DNA of 64,000 bases from Hyphobacterium marinum (lineage in GTDB: Bacteria > Pseudomonadota > Alphaproteobacteria > Caulobacterales > Maricaulaceae), in assembly GCF_036330325.1 (NCBI RefSeq), contig NZ_JAZDRO010000006.1, positions 44,924 through 108,923 of the forward strand. The letters are read 5' to 3'. The position numbers were made by a program, and so were the translations under genes. The notes under the pieces are model-generated. The model made no database searches. It was not told the origin of the DNA and worked only from the letters and a program-made list of their open reading frames with translations. Shown here in pieces: positions 34,589 through 43,066 of the stretch. How positions within the stretch are numbered: position 1 is the stretch's first letter; each line of letters starts with the position of its first letter.

Positions 34589-35881
34589 TCAGGCGCTGGA
34601 ACGCGGCTCGGCGCGCGGTTCGGCCTTCTTCTTCTCGGCGTAGATGTAGAGCGGCTTGGCATTGCCCTCTACGGTCTCGCCATTGACCACGACCTCTTCC
34701 ACGCCTTCCAGGCCCGGAAGTTCGAACATGGTCTCCAGAAGAATGCCTTCCATGATGGAGCGCAGGCCACGGGCCCCCGTCTTGCGGGCAATGGCCTTGC
34801 GGGCAATGGCCTTCAGCGCTTCATCGTTGAAGGTCAGGCCCACGCCTTCCATGTCGAAGAGGCGCTGATACTGCTTCACGAGCGCGTTCTTCGGCTCAGT
34901 CAGGATCTGGATCAGGGCACCCTCGTCGAGATCTTCCAGAGTCGCAATGACCGGCAGACGGCCGACGAATTCCGGGATCAGGCCAAAGCGCAGCAGATCA
35001 TCGGGTTCAACTTCCTTCAGGATGTCGCCCGTGCGCCGGTCGTCGGTTTCACGCACGTCGGCCCCGAAGCCGATGGCCGAGCCCTTGCCGCGCTGGGAAA
35101 TGACTTTCTCCAGCCCGGCGAACGCGCCGCCGACGATGAAGAGGATGTTGGTCGTGTCCACCTGCAGGAATTCCTGCTGCGGATGCTTGCGGCCGCCCTG
35201 CGGCGGCACGGATGCGACCGTGCCTTCCATGATCTTCAGAAGCGCCTGCTGGACGCCCTCGCCTGACACGTCGCGCGTGATCGACGGGTTGTCGGACTTG
35301 CGCGAAATCTTGTCGACCTCGTCGATATAGACGATGCCGCGCTGGGCGCGCTCGACATTGTAGTCCGCGCTCTGCAGCAGTTTCAGGATGATGTTCTCGA
35401 CATCCTCACCGACATAGCCGGCCTCGGTCAGCGTGGTCGCATCGGCCATGGTGAAGGGCACGTCGATGATGCGCGCCAGCGTCTGGGCCAGCAGCGTCTT
35501 GCCGCAACCGGTCGGGCCGATCAGCAGGATGTTCGACTTGGCCAGTTCCACGTCCTGGTTCTGGGCGGCGTGGTTGAGGCGCTTGTAGTGGTTGTGGACC
35601 GCCACGGCGAGCACGCGCTTGGCGCGCGCCTGACCAATCACATAGTCGTCGAGGACCTGGTTGATCTCCTGCGGGGTCGGAACGCCTTCCTTGTTCTTGA
35701 CGAGGGTGGACTTGTTCTCCTCGCGGATGATGTCCATGCACAGCTCGACGCATTCATCGCAGATGAACACGGTCGGGCCCGCGATCAGCTTGCGGACCTC
35801 ATGCTGGCTCTTGCCGCAGAATGAGCAGTAGAGCGTGTTCTTGGCGTCGCCGCCTCCGCTGCTGTCGGATGATTTGCTCAT
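34589..35881 (-). CDS. clpX: ATP-dependent Clp protease ATP-binding subunit ClpX
   Basis: AAA+ unfoldase partner of ClpP, 430 aa. The N-terminal zinc-binding domain has the C4 pattern CSFCGK...CDECVELC (residues about 19-47), followed by Walker A GPTGCGKTLLAQTLA, Walker B VYIDEVDKI and the sensor 2 motif ARKTGARGLRSIME. The length and ordering are normal. The ClpP-docking IGF-type loop region lies in the expected interval. Confidence 0.98.
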   Translation of the reverse strand: MSKSSDSSGGGDAKNTLYCSFCGKSQHEVRKLIAGPTVFICDECVELCMDIIREENKSTLVKNKEGVPTPQEINQVLDDYVIGQARAKRVLAVAVHNHYKRLNHAAQNQDVELAKSNILLIGPTGCGKTLLAQTLARIIDVPFTMADATTLTEAGYVGEDVENIILKLLQSADYNVERAQRGIVYIDEVDKISRKSDNPSITRDVSGEGVQQALLKIMEGTVASVPPQGGRKHPQQEFLQVDTTNILFIVGGAFAGLEKVISQRGKGSAIGFGADVRETDDRRTGDILKEVEPDDLLRFGLIPEFVGRLPVIATLEDLDEGALIQILTEPKNALVKQYQRLFDMEGVGLTFNDEALKAIARKAIARKTGARGLRSIMEGILLETMFELPGLEGVEEVVVNGETVEGNAKPLYIYAEKKKAEPRAEPRSSA

Positions 35882-36037
35882 GACTGCCTTCCCTCACACT
35901 TGCGCGGCACGCTGCCCTCCGCTTCGGCCCCAAACCCATGCAGGATCAGGGCCGGAGTTTAGCGAAAGGTTTCCGCGCCTGCGCATACGACCACATTGCG
36001 GGCGCAACGATCAAGCGCGGTTAACCGTAATGCCACC

Positions 36038-36667
36038 CTACTCCTTCGGCGTCTCGAGACCTTCCCGCTTCTCGAACACGTGGTCGATGAGGCCCCAATC
36101 CTTGGCTTCATCGGCGGACAGGAAGGTATCGCGATCCAGTTTCTGTTCGACTGTATCGTAGTCCTGACCGGTGTGTTTTACGTAAATTTCGTAGAGGCGG
36201 CGCTTCAGCTTCAGGATATCCTCGGCATGCCGCTCTATGTCCGAGGCCTGACCGCGGAAACCGCCCGAGGGCTGGTGAACCATGACGCGGGCGTTCGGCG
36301 TGGCGGACCGCATACCCTTCTCGCCCCCGGCCAGCAGTAGCGAGCCCATCGAGGCCGCCATGCCGATGCAGGAGGTCGAGACCGGCGAGCGGATGTACTG
36401 CATCGTGTCGTAAATCCCCAGGCCCGCAGTGACCACACCGCCCGGCGAGTTGATGTACATCGCGATTTCCTTCTTCGGGTTTTCCGATTCCAGGAACAGC
36501 AGCTGGGCGATGATGAGCGTCGCCATGTGGTCCTCGATCGGACCGGTAACGAAGATGATGCGCTCCTTCAGCAGGCGGGAATAGATGTCGTAGGCCCGCT
36601 CGCCCCGGCTGGATTGCTCCACCACCATGGGGACGAGGTTCATCATGACGTCTTCGGGATCTCTCAT
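36038..36667 (-). CDS. clpP: ATP-dependent Clp protease proteolytic subunit
   Basis: Barrel-forming serine protease of 209 aa. The catalytic Ser lies in GMAASMGSLL, the His in VMVHQPSGGF and the Asp in the following DRDTF segment. The N-terminal part NLVPMVVEQSSRGERAYDIYSRLL is family-typical. The frame offers ATGs at 36667 and a few codons later (36646, 36643); all fit. It is followed by clpX after 156 nt. Confidence 0.98.
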   Translation of the reverse strand: MRDPEDVMMNLVPMVVEQSSRGERAYDIYSRLLKERIIFVTGPIEDHMATLIIAQLLFLESENPKKEIAMYINSPGGVVTAGLGIYDTMQYIRSPVSTSCIGMAASMGSLLLAGGEKGMRSATPNARVMVHQPSGGFRGQASDIERHAEDILKLKRRLYEIYVKHTGQDYDTVEQKLDRDTFLSADEAKDWGLIDHVFEKREGLETPKE

Positions 36668-36865
36668 CGTGTAACGCGCTCCGGATGGAAATGACTGTGG
36701 GTTCGGCCGGGGACAGAAGACCGATTCACTTAACGAGTGGCGAACAGGACTATCGGAAGCGAAAACGCCCCGCGCAAGACATCCGACTGTGCGACGCCTT
36801 TCGCAGCTTGCGCTAAAGTTGTCTATACTCTACCTTTGCGTGTTTTATATCGGGAGATTTCGGAC

Positions 36866-37441
36866 ATGCGGCGTATCGTTTTATTGGTAGGGACAGTGGC
36901 GATTGCTGGCTTGCATGGGTGCACGTCGGTCAATTGGGAAGTTGAGGTCGAAAGAACGGAAACGTGCGGTCAACAAGGCTGCACGGACGAGACTGTCACC
37001 CGTGGCACAGTGGGAGGAACCTGGGGCGGCGAAGATCAACCCGAATATGTCGAGCCAAATCCGCTCCTACAGGGCATCGACGCGAACTTGCTGTCGTTTC
37101 ACCTTGATGGCTCAAGCGTCAGCGTCCCACAGTCGGGTTCGATCACGGTTCATGCCCGCAACGCAAGTGGCGGCCTAGTCGCCTCTCAGACGTTCGGCTG
37201 GTCGCGTTCGGGCAATGTCATCACGCCGAGTGATCCCAATGCCGTCAATTCCTGGGCGGCTGTAAATGCACAAGGTGCCGCATCGGCAGATTTCGAGCTC
37301 TATTCCGGTCCGCTCAGCACAGAGGAAGGCTACAACACCTTCTTGATAAGCGTTCAATATGATGGATCACTTGTCGCGTCCGATGGCGAGATGTGGATCA
37401 ACGAGTGTGAGCAAGGACAGCCCTACGTCGTTATCTGCTAG
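36866..37441 (+). CDS. Predicted lipoprotein of unknown function
   Basis: A 191-aa protein that I do not recognise. It has a short signal peptide ending in the lipobox LHGC (Cys19), then a region with several Cys (CGQQGC and later CEQ...VIC) and beta-rich, Ser/Gly-rich sequence that looks like an Ig-like or CBM-like fold. The ATG at 36866 has GGGAGA 9 nt upstream; the open frame from 36737 adds residues without family features. The sequence is visibly more AT-rich than the flanking genes. It is followed after 13 nt by a second lipoprotein gene, and both lie inverted inside the tig-clpP gap. Confidence 0.75.
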   Translation: MRRIVLLVGTVAIAGLHGCTSVNWEVEVERTETCGQQGCTDETVTRGTVGGTWGGEDQPEYVEPNPLLQGIDANLLSFHLDGSSVSVPQSGSITVHARNASGGLVASQTFGWSRSGNVITPSDPNAVNSWAAVNAQGAASADFELYSGPLSTEEGYNTFLISVQYDGSLVASDGEMWINECEQGQPYVVIC

Positions 37442-37454
37442 TCAGTATGCCGGG

Positions 37455-38393
37455 ATGGCCGCCTGGAAACCGGCGGCCGTCCTTTCGGCACTCGCCCTGG
37501 CCGCTTGCGCAACCCCCGACATGCCGATCACGGCGCAGCACGCCTCAGGACACTCTTTTCAACATACTCAGTCGCCCCTGGGCGTCATCTGGTCAGCTGG
37601 GGTCGTCCTTCCCGGCCACTTGCAGACAATCCGGCCCGCCACCGAAATTCCGGTCTCGTTCCGCCCGTCTGCGGAAGTGGAGTTAAACCACAGCTCTGAG
37701 GACCGCAGCCTCACGGTAAATGCCGCCGTATCCATTCAAGAGGTTTTGAATCGCGGATTTACGTTCTGCACGGGGGAACAGGCTCCGCCAATGGACGTCA
37801 CGCTCTACCTGATTGATGGTGGAGCCGGATTTTCAAGGGTCGATCGCGGGCTGCGCCGCCGGGGGGATCCGTGGCGACTACCGATCGCATTTCACGCAGA
37901 TTCGGATCACCTTATCGCGAGGATCGCTCGCACGTCCGCGCACGAAACTTTTCATCGCTGGGCAGTTGACCAGTCGGCATTTCGCGATGTGGGGACGATA
38001 GAGGAAGAAGTCGCTGCCTATCTGGTCGGATATTGTGCAACCCTTGTGACGACCAGAGAATTGCCGCGGCACGCTCACCCTCCTTCTTCCATCGCCTTTG
38101 AGTCGGACGATGAGGCTGAGGATGCGGCCCCTTTCTCGGATCAGACGCTCGCCCGGCTTCTTGATGCACACAGGAGCGATTTGCCGTTTGACCAATCAAC
38201 GACGGCAGCGATCTACCTCGGCCTTGCGGAGACGCTGCTGGCTGCACTGCCTGATTCCGACGGCGAGCTGGAATGCGAAGCGCTATCTCAACTTGCTCGT
38301 CAGCTTTCTAGCGATCCCAACAGTCTATGGCACATCATCGAAGCACTCGCCTCGGACGGTGCCGACCTACCGGTCGAGTCAGCCATACCGTGA
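37455..38393 (+). CDS. Predicted lipoprotein with HExxH zinc-metallopeptidase motif
   Basis: A 312-aa protein with signal peptide and lipobox LAAC (Cys18), so probably periplasmic and membrane-anchored. The motif HETFH lies at residues 163-167 in a helix-like context (TSAHETFHRW), and a glutamate cluster EEEVAAYLVGY starts at residue 183. This is the HExxH-(about 16-18)-E layout of gluzincin-type zinc peptidases, but I cannot assign a family. The last 100 residues are Asp/Glu- and Leu-rich helices. The start could be the ATG at 37455 or earlier in frame (to 37359); 37455 puts the signal peptide at the N-terminus. Probably co-transcribed with the lipoprotein before it. Confidence 0.75.
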   Translation: MAAWKPAAVLSALALAACATPDMPITAQHASGHSFQHTQSPLGVIWSAGVVLPGHLQTIRPATEIPVSFRPSAEVELNHSSEDRSLTVNAAVSIQEVLNRGFTFCTGEQAPPMDVTLYLIDGGAGFSRVDRGLRRRGDPWRLPIAFHADSDHLIARIARTSAHETFHRWAVDQSAFRDVGTIEEEVAAYLVGYCATLVTTRELPRHAHPPSSIAFESDDEAEDAAPFSDQTLARLLDAHRSDLPFDQSTTAAIYLGLAETLLAALPDSDGELECEALSQLARQLSSDPNSLWHIIEALASDGADLPVESAIP

Positions 38394-38395
38394 AT

Positions 38396-38423
38396 CGAAA
38401 CGGGGCGGCCGATGACCGCCCCG
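38396..38423 (-). terminator. Rho-independent terminator after tig
   Basis: CGGGGCGG / CCGCCCCG stem (8 bp) around CCGATGA; on the minus strand it is followed by TTTCGATT. It lies 31 nt after the tig stop, and 5 nt after the convergent lipoprotein gene, which it could also serve. Confidence 0.75.
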
Positions 38424-38453
38424 CTCGTGATATTGTTCTGAACCTGCAAAGGA

Positions 38454-39983
38454 TCAGGATTTCTTCGCAGCGGCCTTCTTGGCAGGTGCCTTCTTCGCCG
38501 GAGCCTTTTTCGCGGCGGCCTTCTTGGCCGGGGCTTTCTTGGCGGCCGGCTTGGCGTCGTCAGACTTGGCAGCGGCCTTCTTGGCCGGAGCCTTTTTCGC
38601 AGCCGCCTTCTTGGCCGGCGCTTTCTTGGCAGAGGCCTTGGCTTTCGGTTCCTCGTCCTCGGCGAACAGCGCGTCGCGCGACACCTTGGTGTCCTTCACG
38701 TCCGCCAGCTCGATGATGTAATCGACGACCTTCTCTTCATAGATCGGCGCGCGCATCTGGGCGACGGCGTTCGGGTTCTTCTGGAAGTATTCCACGACCT
38801 GCTTTTCCTGGCCGGGGTATTTGCCGGCCTCGGCATTGATCGCGCGGGCGACCTCTTCCTGGCTCACTTCGACCTTGGAGCCCTTGCCGATCTTGGCGAG
38901 GACCAGGCCGAGGCGAACACGGCGCTCGGCAATGCCGCGATATTCGGTGCGCAGCTCGTCTTCGGACTTGTCCTTGTCCTCGTCCTCGAGGTGGCCGTGC
39001 TCCATCGCGTGGCTGACTTCGCGCCAGATGGTCTCGAATTCCTGGTCGACCATGCCCGGCGGCAGGTCGAAGTTGTGCGCGGCGTCGAGCTGGTCGAGCA
39101 GATCGCGCTTCACCTTCATCCGGGATTGCTGGCTGTGCTCTTTCTCGAACCGGGACTTGAGCGCGTTCTTGAGTTCGTCGAGCGAGCTGAGACCGAAATT
39201 CTTGGCCAGATCGTCGTCGATCTTGGTCTCGGTGGGAGCCTCGATGGACTTCACCGTGACGTCGAACGTGGCCTCCTTGCCGGCCAGGTGCTCGGCACCA
39301 TAATCCTTCGGGAAGGTCACTTTCAGCTGGCGCTCTTCACCCTTCTTGGCCCCGACGAGTTGCTCCTCGAAACCCGGGATGAAGGCCCCGTCGCCGATGG
39401 CGACGCGGGAATCGGTGGCCGAACCACCGTCAAAGGCTTCGCCGTCGATCTTGCCGACAAAGTCGATGACCACGACATCGCCCTCTTCGGCCTTGGCCGT
39501 CTTGGCGGTCTTTTCCTTGTAGGAGCGCGCTTCCTTGGCAAGGTTCGCGAGCGCTTCGTCGATCTGGTCCTTGCCGACTTCGGCGACCGGACGGGTCAGT
39601 TTCAGCTTGGCCGGATCGGCAGCCTCGAACTCCGGCATGATGTCGACCTGGATCTCGAATTCGAAGTCCTCGCCCGCCATCGCGCCTTTCGGATCGGTCT
39701 TGACCTCCAGCTTGGGCTGGGAGGCGGCTTCGAGCTTGCGCTCGTCCATCACCGACTTGACGGTTTCGGGCAGCATCTCGTCGAGCACGTCGCCGAGGAT
39801 CGATTCGCCGAACACCTTGCGGATATGCGAGGCCGGCACCTTGCCCGGACGGAAGCCCTTCAGGCGGACCTGCGGCTGGATTTCCTCGATCTTGGTGGTC
39901 AGGCGAGCCTGCAAATCCTTGGAAGGAATGGTGACTTCAAAGGTGCGGCTCAAGCCTTCGGACTTCTTTTCGGTGACGTTCAT
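38454..39983 (-). CDS. tig: Trigger factor with Lys/Ala-rich C-terminal tail
   Basis: Ribosome-bound chaperone and peptidyl-prolyl isomerase. It has the N-terminal ribosome-binding domain with the signature GFRPGKVPASHIRKVFG (residues about 43-60), a central FKBP domain (GDVVVIDFVGKIDGEAFDGG) and the C-terminal helical arms. At 509 aa it is longer than the usual 430-450 aa; the extra length is a tail from about residue 447 made of AKKAPAKKA-type repeats, similar in composition to histone H1 tails. The tail is encoded by DNA repeats at 38457-38645. The start ATG is at 39983. Confidence 0.96.
   Translation of the reverse strand: MNVTEKKSEGLSRTFEVTIPSKDLQARLTTKIEEIQPQVRLKGFRPGKVPASHIRKVFGESILGDVLDEMLPETVKSVMDERKLEAASQPKLEVKTDPKGAMAGEDFEFEIQVDIMPEFEAADPAKLKLTRPVAEVGKDQIDEALANLAKEARSYKEKTAKTAKAEEGDVVVIDFVGKIDGEAFDGGSATDSRVAIGDGAFIPGFEEQLVGAKKGEERQLKVTFPKDYGAEHLAGKEATFDVTVKSIEAPTETKIDDDLAKNFGLSSLDELKNALKSRFEKEHSQQSRMKVKRDLLDQLDAAHNFDLPPGMVDQEFETIWREVSHAMEHGHLEDEDKDKSEDELRTEYRGIAERRVRLGLVLAKIGKGSKVEVSQEEVARAINAEAGKYPGQEKQVVEYFQKNPNAVAQMRAPIYEEKVVDYIIELADVKDTKVSRDALFAEDEEPKAKASAKKAPAKKAAAKKAPAKKAAAKSDDAKPAAKKAPAKKAAAKKAPAKKAPAKKAAAKKS
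38457..38645 (-). repeat. Short degenerate repeats encoding the trigger factor Lys/Ala/Pro tail
   Basis: About twelve imperfect copies of a 15-nt unit that encodes the pentapeptide-like K-K-A-P-A / K-K-A-A-A, interrupted once by SDDAKPA. The units differ at third positions, so the repeat is maintained at protein level and is not a fresh expansion. Confidence 0.8.
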
Positions 39984-40101
39984 CGATCGGCCTTAAGTCA
40001 TGCGTTTCGGGCGGGTGGTGTGCGCCCCCGGTTGAAAGAGCGCGCGTTATGTCACGGCGATTCCCCGCGCGCAACGGGCAGGCGCGGCAGGTGCGGAGTT
40101 A

Positions 40102-40186
40102 TGGTGCGGATGAGAGGACTCGAACCTCCACGGATTGCTCCACTGGAACCTAAATCCAGCGCGTCTACCAGTTCCGCCACATCCGC
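40102..40186 (-). tRNA. tRNA-Leu (TAG)
   Basis: An 85-nt minus-strand class II tRNA with acceptor GCGGATG/CATCCGC, D-arm with GGCGGAACTGGTAGACGC, anticodon loop TTTAGGT giving TAG, a long variable arm, T-arm GAGGTTCGAGTCCTC, discriminator A and encoded CCA. These are typical for tRNA-Leu. Confidence 0.97.
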
Positions 40187-40291
40187 ATCGCGCCGGGATG
40201 GTGCGCAAGGCACACATCCCGCGTGACGGCGTGATAGCAGGCTCCTATGTAGAGGCAAACGGAATTCCCCGTGCCGGAAGCGTTCACGCCC

Positions 40292-40897
40292 ATGACCACT
40301 GACGAGACCCGTTCCGCCCTCGACTGGGAGCAACGCTTTGTCGAAGACTCAACGCCGTGGGAACGGCCCGGCCTGCATCCGGCCTTTGTCGACTGGCAGG
40401 CCTCGGGCGCGTTCGACGGGCTCGACTCGGTGATCGTACCCGGTTGCGGGCGCGCGCCGGAAGTCGCCGCCTTCGCCGATGCGGGCATCGCGACGATTGC
40501 CGCGGACCTTTCGACGACCGCGATCAATTGGCAGCGAAAGCGGCTGGAGGAATGCGATCTCACCGCCACGCTCTTTGAAGGCGATGTGCTGGCCTGGCGG
40601 CCGGACGCGCCGCTCGATGGCGTTTACGAGCAGACCTTCCTCTGTGCCATCCCGCCCCGCCTGCGCACCGAATACGAGGCGACCGTTTACGCCTGGCTGA
40701 AGCCCGGCGGACAGCTCTTTGCCCTCTTCATGCAGAAGGCGGAGCGCGGCGGTCCGCCCTATGGCTGTTCACTGGACGCGATGCGCGCGTTGTTCCCGGC
40801 CGACCGCTGGACCTGGCCGAAGACCAGCCCGGCCTCCTACCCGCACCCGTCGCTGAACGGGAAGCCGGAACTGGCGGTCATTCTGGAGCGGCGGTGA
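40292..40897 (+). CDS. TPMT-family SAM-dependent methyltransferase
   Basis: A class I methyltransferase of 201 aa. The pattern W-E-Q-R-F followed by TPWERPGLHPAFVDW and the SAM-binding glycine motif VIVPGCGRAPEV match the thiopurine methyltransferase-like group, whose bacterial members methylate chalcogens or small thiols. The frame begins with a GTG at 40271; I chose the ATG at 40292 because it starts 13 residues before the first family motif. The specific substrate is unknown. Single gene, right after tRNA-Leu on the opposite strand. Confidence 0.87.
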   Translation: MTTDETRSALDWEQRFVEDSTPWERPGLHPAFVDWQASGAFDGLDSVIVPGCGRAPEVAAFADAGIATIAADLSTTAINWQRKRLEECDLTATLFEGDVLAWRPDAPLDGVYEQTFLCAIPPRLRTEYEATVYAWLKPGGQLFALFMQKAERGGPPYGCSLDAMRALFPADRWTWPKTSPASYPHPSLNGKPELAVILERR

Positions 40898-40913
40898 GCT
40901 TGCGAATTGCGGG

Positions 40914-41288
40914 TCAGTCGATCGAGACAATACGGATCAGACAGGACCGTCCCCGGTCATCCTCCCAGCCAAAGACCCGGCCTGGCACCAGACCGAGCAG
41001 GGCAGCACCTACCGGAGACAGGACCGAGATCAGGCCCTGATCAATATCGGCGTCCTGAGGCAGGACCAGCCTGACCACTCTTTCGCGGCCGGTCCGCATG
41101 TCCAGATAGGTGACGGTCGAATTCAGACGCACAAATGACCGGCTGGAACCGGTTTGCACAAGGATTGCCCGGTCAAGCTCCTGACCGAGCAGTGCTGCGC
41201 CAAAGGATGCGGCGGAATCACGGGCAGCAAGCCCGGAGAGCTGGTCATAATCGGAACGGGTGACATAAACGGCGGGATTGGCGCGCAT
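40914..41288 (-). CDS. GreA/GreB C-terminal-domain protein, Rnk-like
   Basis: A 124-aa protein with an N-terminal short helical part (VYVTRSDYDQLSGLA) and a C-terminal FKBP-like GreA/GreB domain (YLDMRTGRERVVRLVLPQDAD, then ISVLSPVGAALLGLVPGRVFGW). This is the architecture of Rnk, which binds RNA polymerase but lacks the long GreA coiled coil. The length is close to the family's. Convergent with the methyltransferase gene. Confidence 0.85.
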   Translation of the reverse strand: MRANPAVYVTRSDYDQLSGLAARDSAASFGAALLGQELDRAILVQTGSSRSFVRLNSTVTYLDMRTGRERVVRLVLPQDADIDQGLISVLSPVGAALLGLVPGRVFGWEDDRGRSCLIRIVSID

Positions 41289-41545
41289 GGGACTCTCGAA
41301 AGCAGTGACGGATCGTTGCGGCCATCAAGATGGCGCAAGCGATATCTGTCGGGATGGAATGTGATCTGTGGCGGAAATTGACCCCGGCACCTGACCGGAA
41401 TCGGCTAGGCCCGGGGCTGACTGCTTACGAGAAGCAGACCCTCATCAATGCGGGACAAGCCGCGCGCATGTATCGAGTTGCAAGCCATAAAGCCGAGCAT
41501 CTGCCTGGCCGCAGCACAAGTCAATCAGGATTGCTTTTTCGTTGA

Positions 41546-42967
41546 TCAGGCCGGGGCATCGACCTTGTCGACCGGTTTAGGAACCTTGCGCCCCTTGCCC
41601 GCCTTGGCCGTCATCGGCGCGCGGGTCAGCACATAGGCCGCCGTGCCGACACCAGACAGGAGATTGGCGACAGCCAGACCGGCGATCACGCCGATGGGGC
41701 CGCCGGCGATGAAGGCCCCGGCTATCGAGAAGCCGATCACCATGATCGCCCGGCTCGATGTGATCATGACACCGTAGGAGGGCCGCCCCAGCCCGTTGAA
41801 CCCGGCGCTCGCGGCAATGGTGATGCCGTAGCCAAAGACCGTCAGCGTCACCAGCATCCAATAGAGGCGCGCCACCTCTTGCCCTGCCGCGCTGGGCAGG
41901 AAGGACGCCGCCAGCGGTCCCTGCGCCACGATCAGGACCAGGGCGACGAGCAGACCCCACCCCAGGCAGAAGGCGAAACTCGTCAGGAAGGCGCGCCGGA
42001 CCCGGTCGGTCAGTTCCGCACCGCCATTCTGCCCCGCCACCGCCCCGATGGAGGCCGAGAGCGCGAATAATGGGACGATGCCAAAGGCTTCCAGCCGTCC
42101 CCCGACCCCGACCCCGGCGACCGCCGCGTCACCGAACTGCGCCATGCCGAATCCGCCCATGACCACGACCATGGAAAGCGGATTGAAGGTGTTGGAGATG
42201 CAGGCCGGGATACCGACGCGCGCGATCTCGCCCCAGTGGTGGAAGACCTCGCTGAAGCCCGGCCAGGAAAAGTCGATCAGCTTTTCCCGGAAGGCGAGAT
42301 ACCAGCCGACCAGCAGGAAAGTGACGGCGTTGGCCGCAACCGTCGCCAGAGCCGCACCCGATACGCCCCAGCCGAGGCCCGGCAGGCCGACGAACGGCAC
42401 TTCGGAGAAGATGAAAAACGGATCGAGGATGAGGTTCACCACCGCGGCGATGATCATCATCATCGAGGGGACGACCGCATTGCCGATGGCGCGCAGGACG
42501 TTGCTCGCCACCATCGGGCCGACGATCAGCACATTGCCAGCAAACCAGACCGTCATGTAGTCGGTCACGTGCGGCATCATCGTCTCGGTTGCGCCGATGA
42601 CGCGGAAGAGCGGCTCAACCAGCAGAATGCCGAGAATGGAGACCGCCCCGACCATCAGGAGGGCGAGGGTCAGCGCGTCGGTGGCGATGCGCCGGACCGA
42701 GGAGAAATCCTTCTTGCCCGCCGCGCGGGAGACGGCGGAGACCGCCCCGGCTCCCAGCCCGATGGCCACGCTCATCATCAGCATGGAGACGGGGAAGCTC
42801 ATCTGCACGGCGGCCTGCTGGGCCGTACCGAGCCGCCCCACCCAGTAGGCATCGACAATGCCGGTCAGCATCATCGCCACGATGGCAAAGCTCATCGGGA
42901 TGACCATGCGCATGATGTGTCCGAAGACCGGTCCCTCGGTCATGTCGCGGCTGGCGCGTCCGGCCAT
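41546..42967 (-). CDS. MATE family efflux transporter
   Basis: A 473-aa inner-membrane exporter with 12 predicted membrane segments in two six-helix bundles, typical of the MATE (NorM/DinF) fold. The N-terminal GPVFGHIMRMVIPMSFAIV and the central VGIPACISNTFNPLSMVV segments are characteristic. These carriers exchange cationic drugs or metabolites for H+ or Na+; the substrate is unknown here. The C-terminal tail is basic (KAGKGRKVPKP). It has no operon partner. Confidence 0.92.
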   Translation of the reverse strand: MAGRASRDMTEGPVFGHIMRMVIPMSFAIVAMMLTGIVDAYWVGRLGTAQQAAVQMSFPVSMLMMSVAIGLGAGAVSAVSRAAGKKDFSSVRRIATDALTLALLMVGAVSILGILLVEPLFRVIGATETMMPHVTDYMTVWFAGNVLIVGPMVASNVLRAIGNAVVPSMMMIIAAVVNLILDPFFIFSEVPFVGLPGLGWGVSGAALATVAANAVTFLLVGWYLAFREKLIDFSWPGFSEVFHHWGEIARVGIPACISNTFNPLSMVVVMGGFGMAQFGDAAVAGVGVGGRLEAFGIVPLFALSASIGAVAGQNGGAELTDRVRRAFLTSFAFCLGWGLLVALVLIVAQGPLAASFLPSAAGQEVARLYWMLVTLTVFGYGITIAASAGFNGLGRPSYGVMITSSRAIMVIGFSIAGAFIAGGPIGVIAGLAVANLLSGVGTAAYVLTRAPMTAKAGKGRKVPKPVDKVDAPA

Positions 42968-43066
42968 GTCAGTCCCCTCTGTGCGTTGGGGTGACCATAT
43001 AGGGTGGTTCGATCACACGCGCATCACGAAAGGGCGTTTGGCCCGTGTGCGCCTGTGAATAGAACG

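Noticed and set aside
34780..34815. Direct repeat GCGGGCAATGGCCTT in clpX that looks like a small duplication (AIARKAIARK)
   Set aside because: Homologous ClpX proteins have AIAKKAxxRKTGARG at this place, so the length is normal and the repeat is coincidental.
41289..41545. A 71-codon plus-strand frame in the gap before the MATE gene, with a stretch (GGAAATTGACCCC) reminiscent of IS21/IS481-type ends
   Set aside because: No second end, no transposase remnant and no ribosome-binding site. I see nothing else in this 257-nt gap.
43025..43050. Small hairpin GGGCCAAACGCCC with TTTCG after maeB (minus strand)
   Set aside because: Only a 4-bp stem; too weak to call as a terminator.
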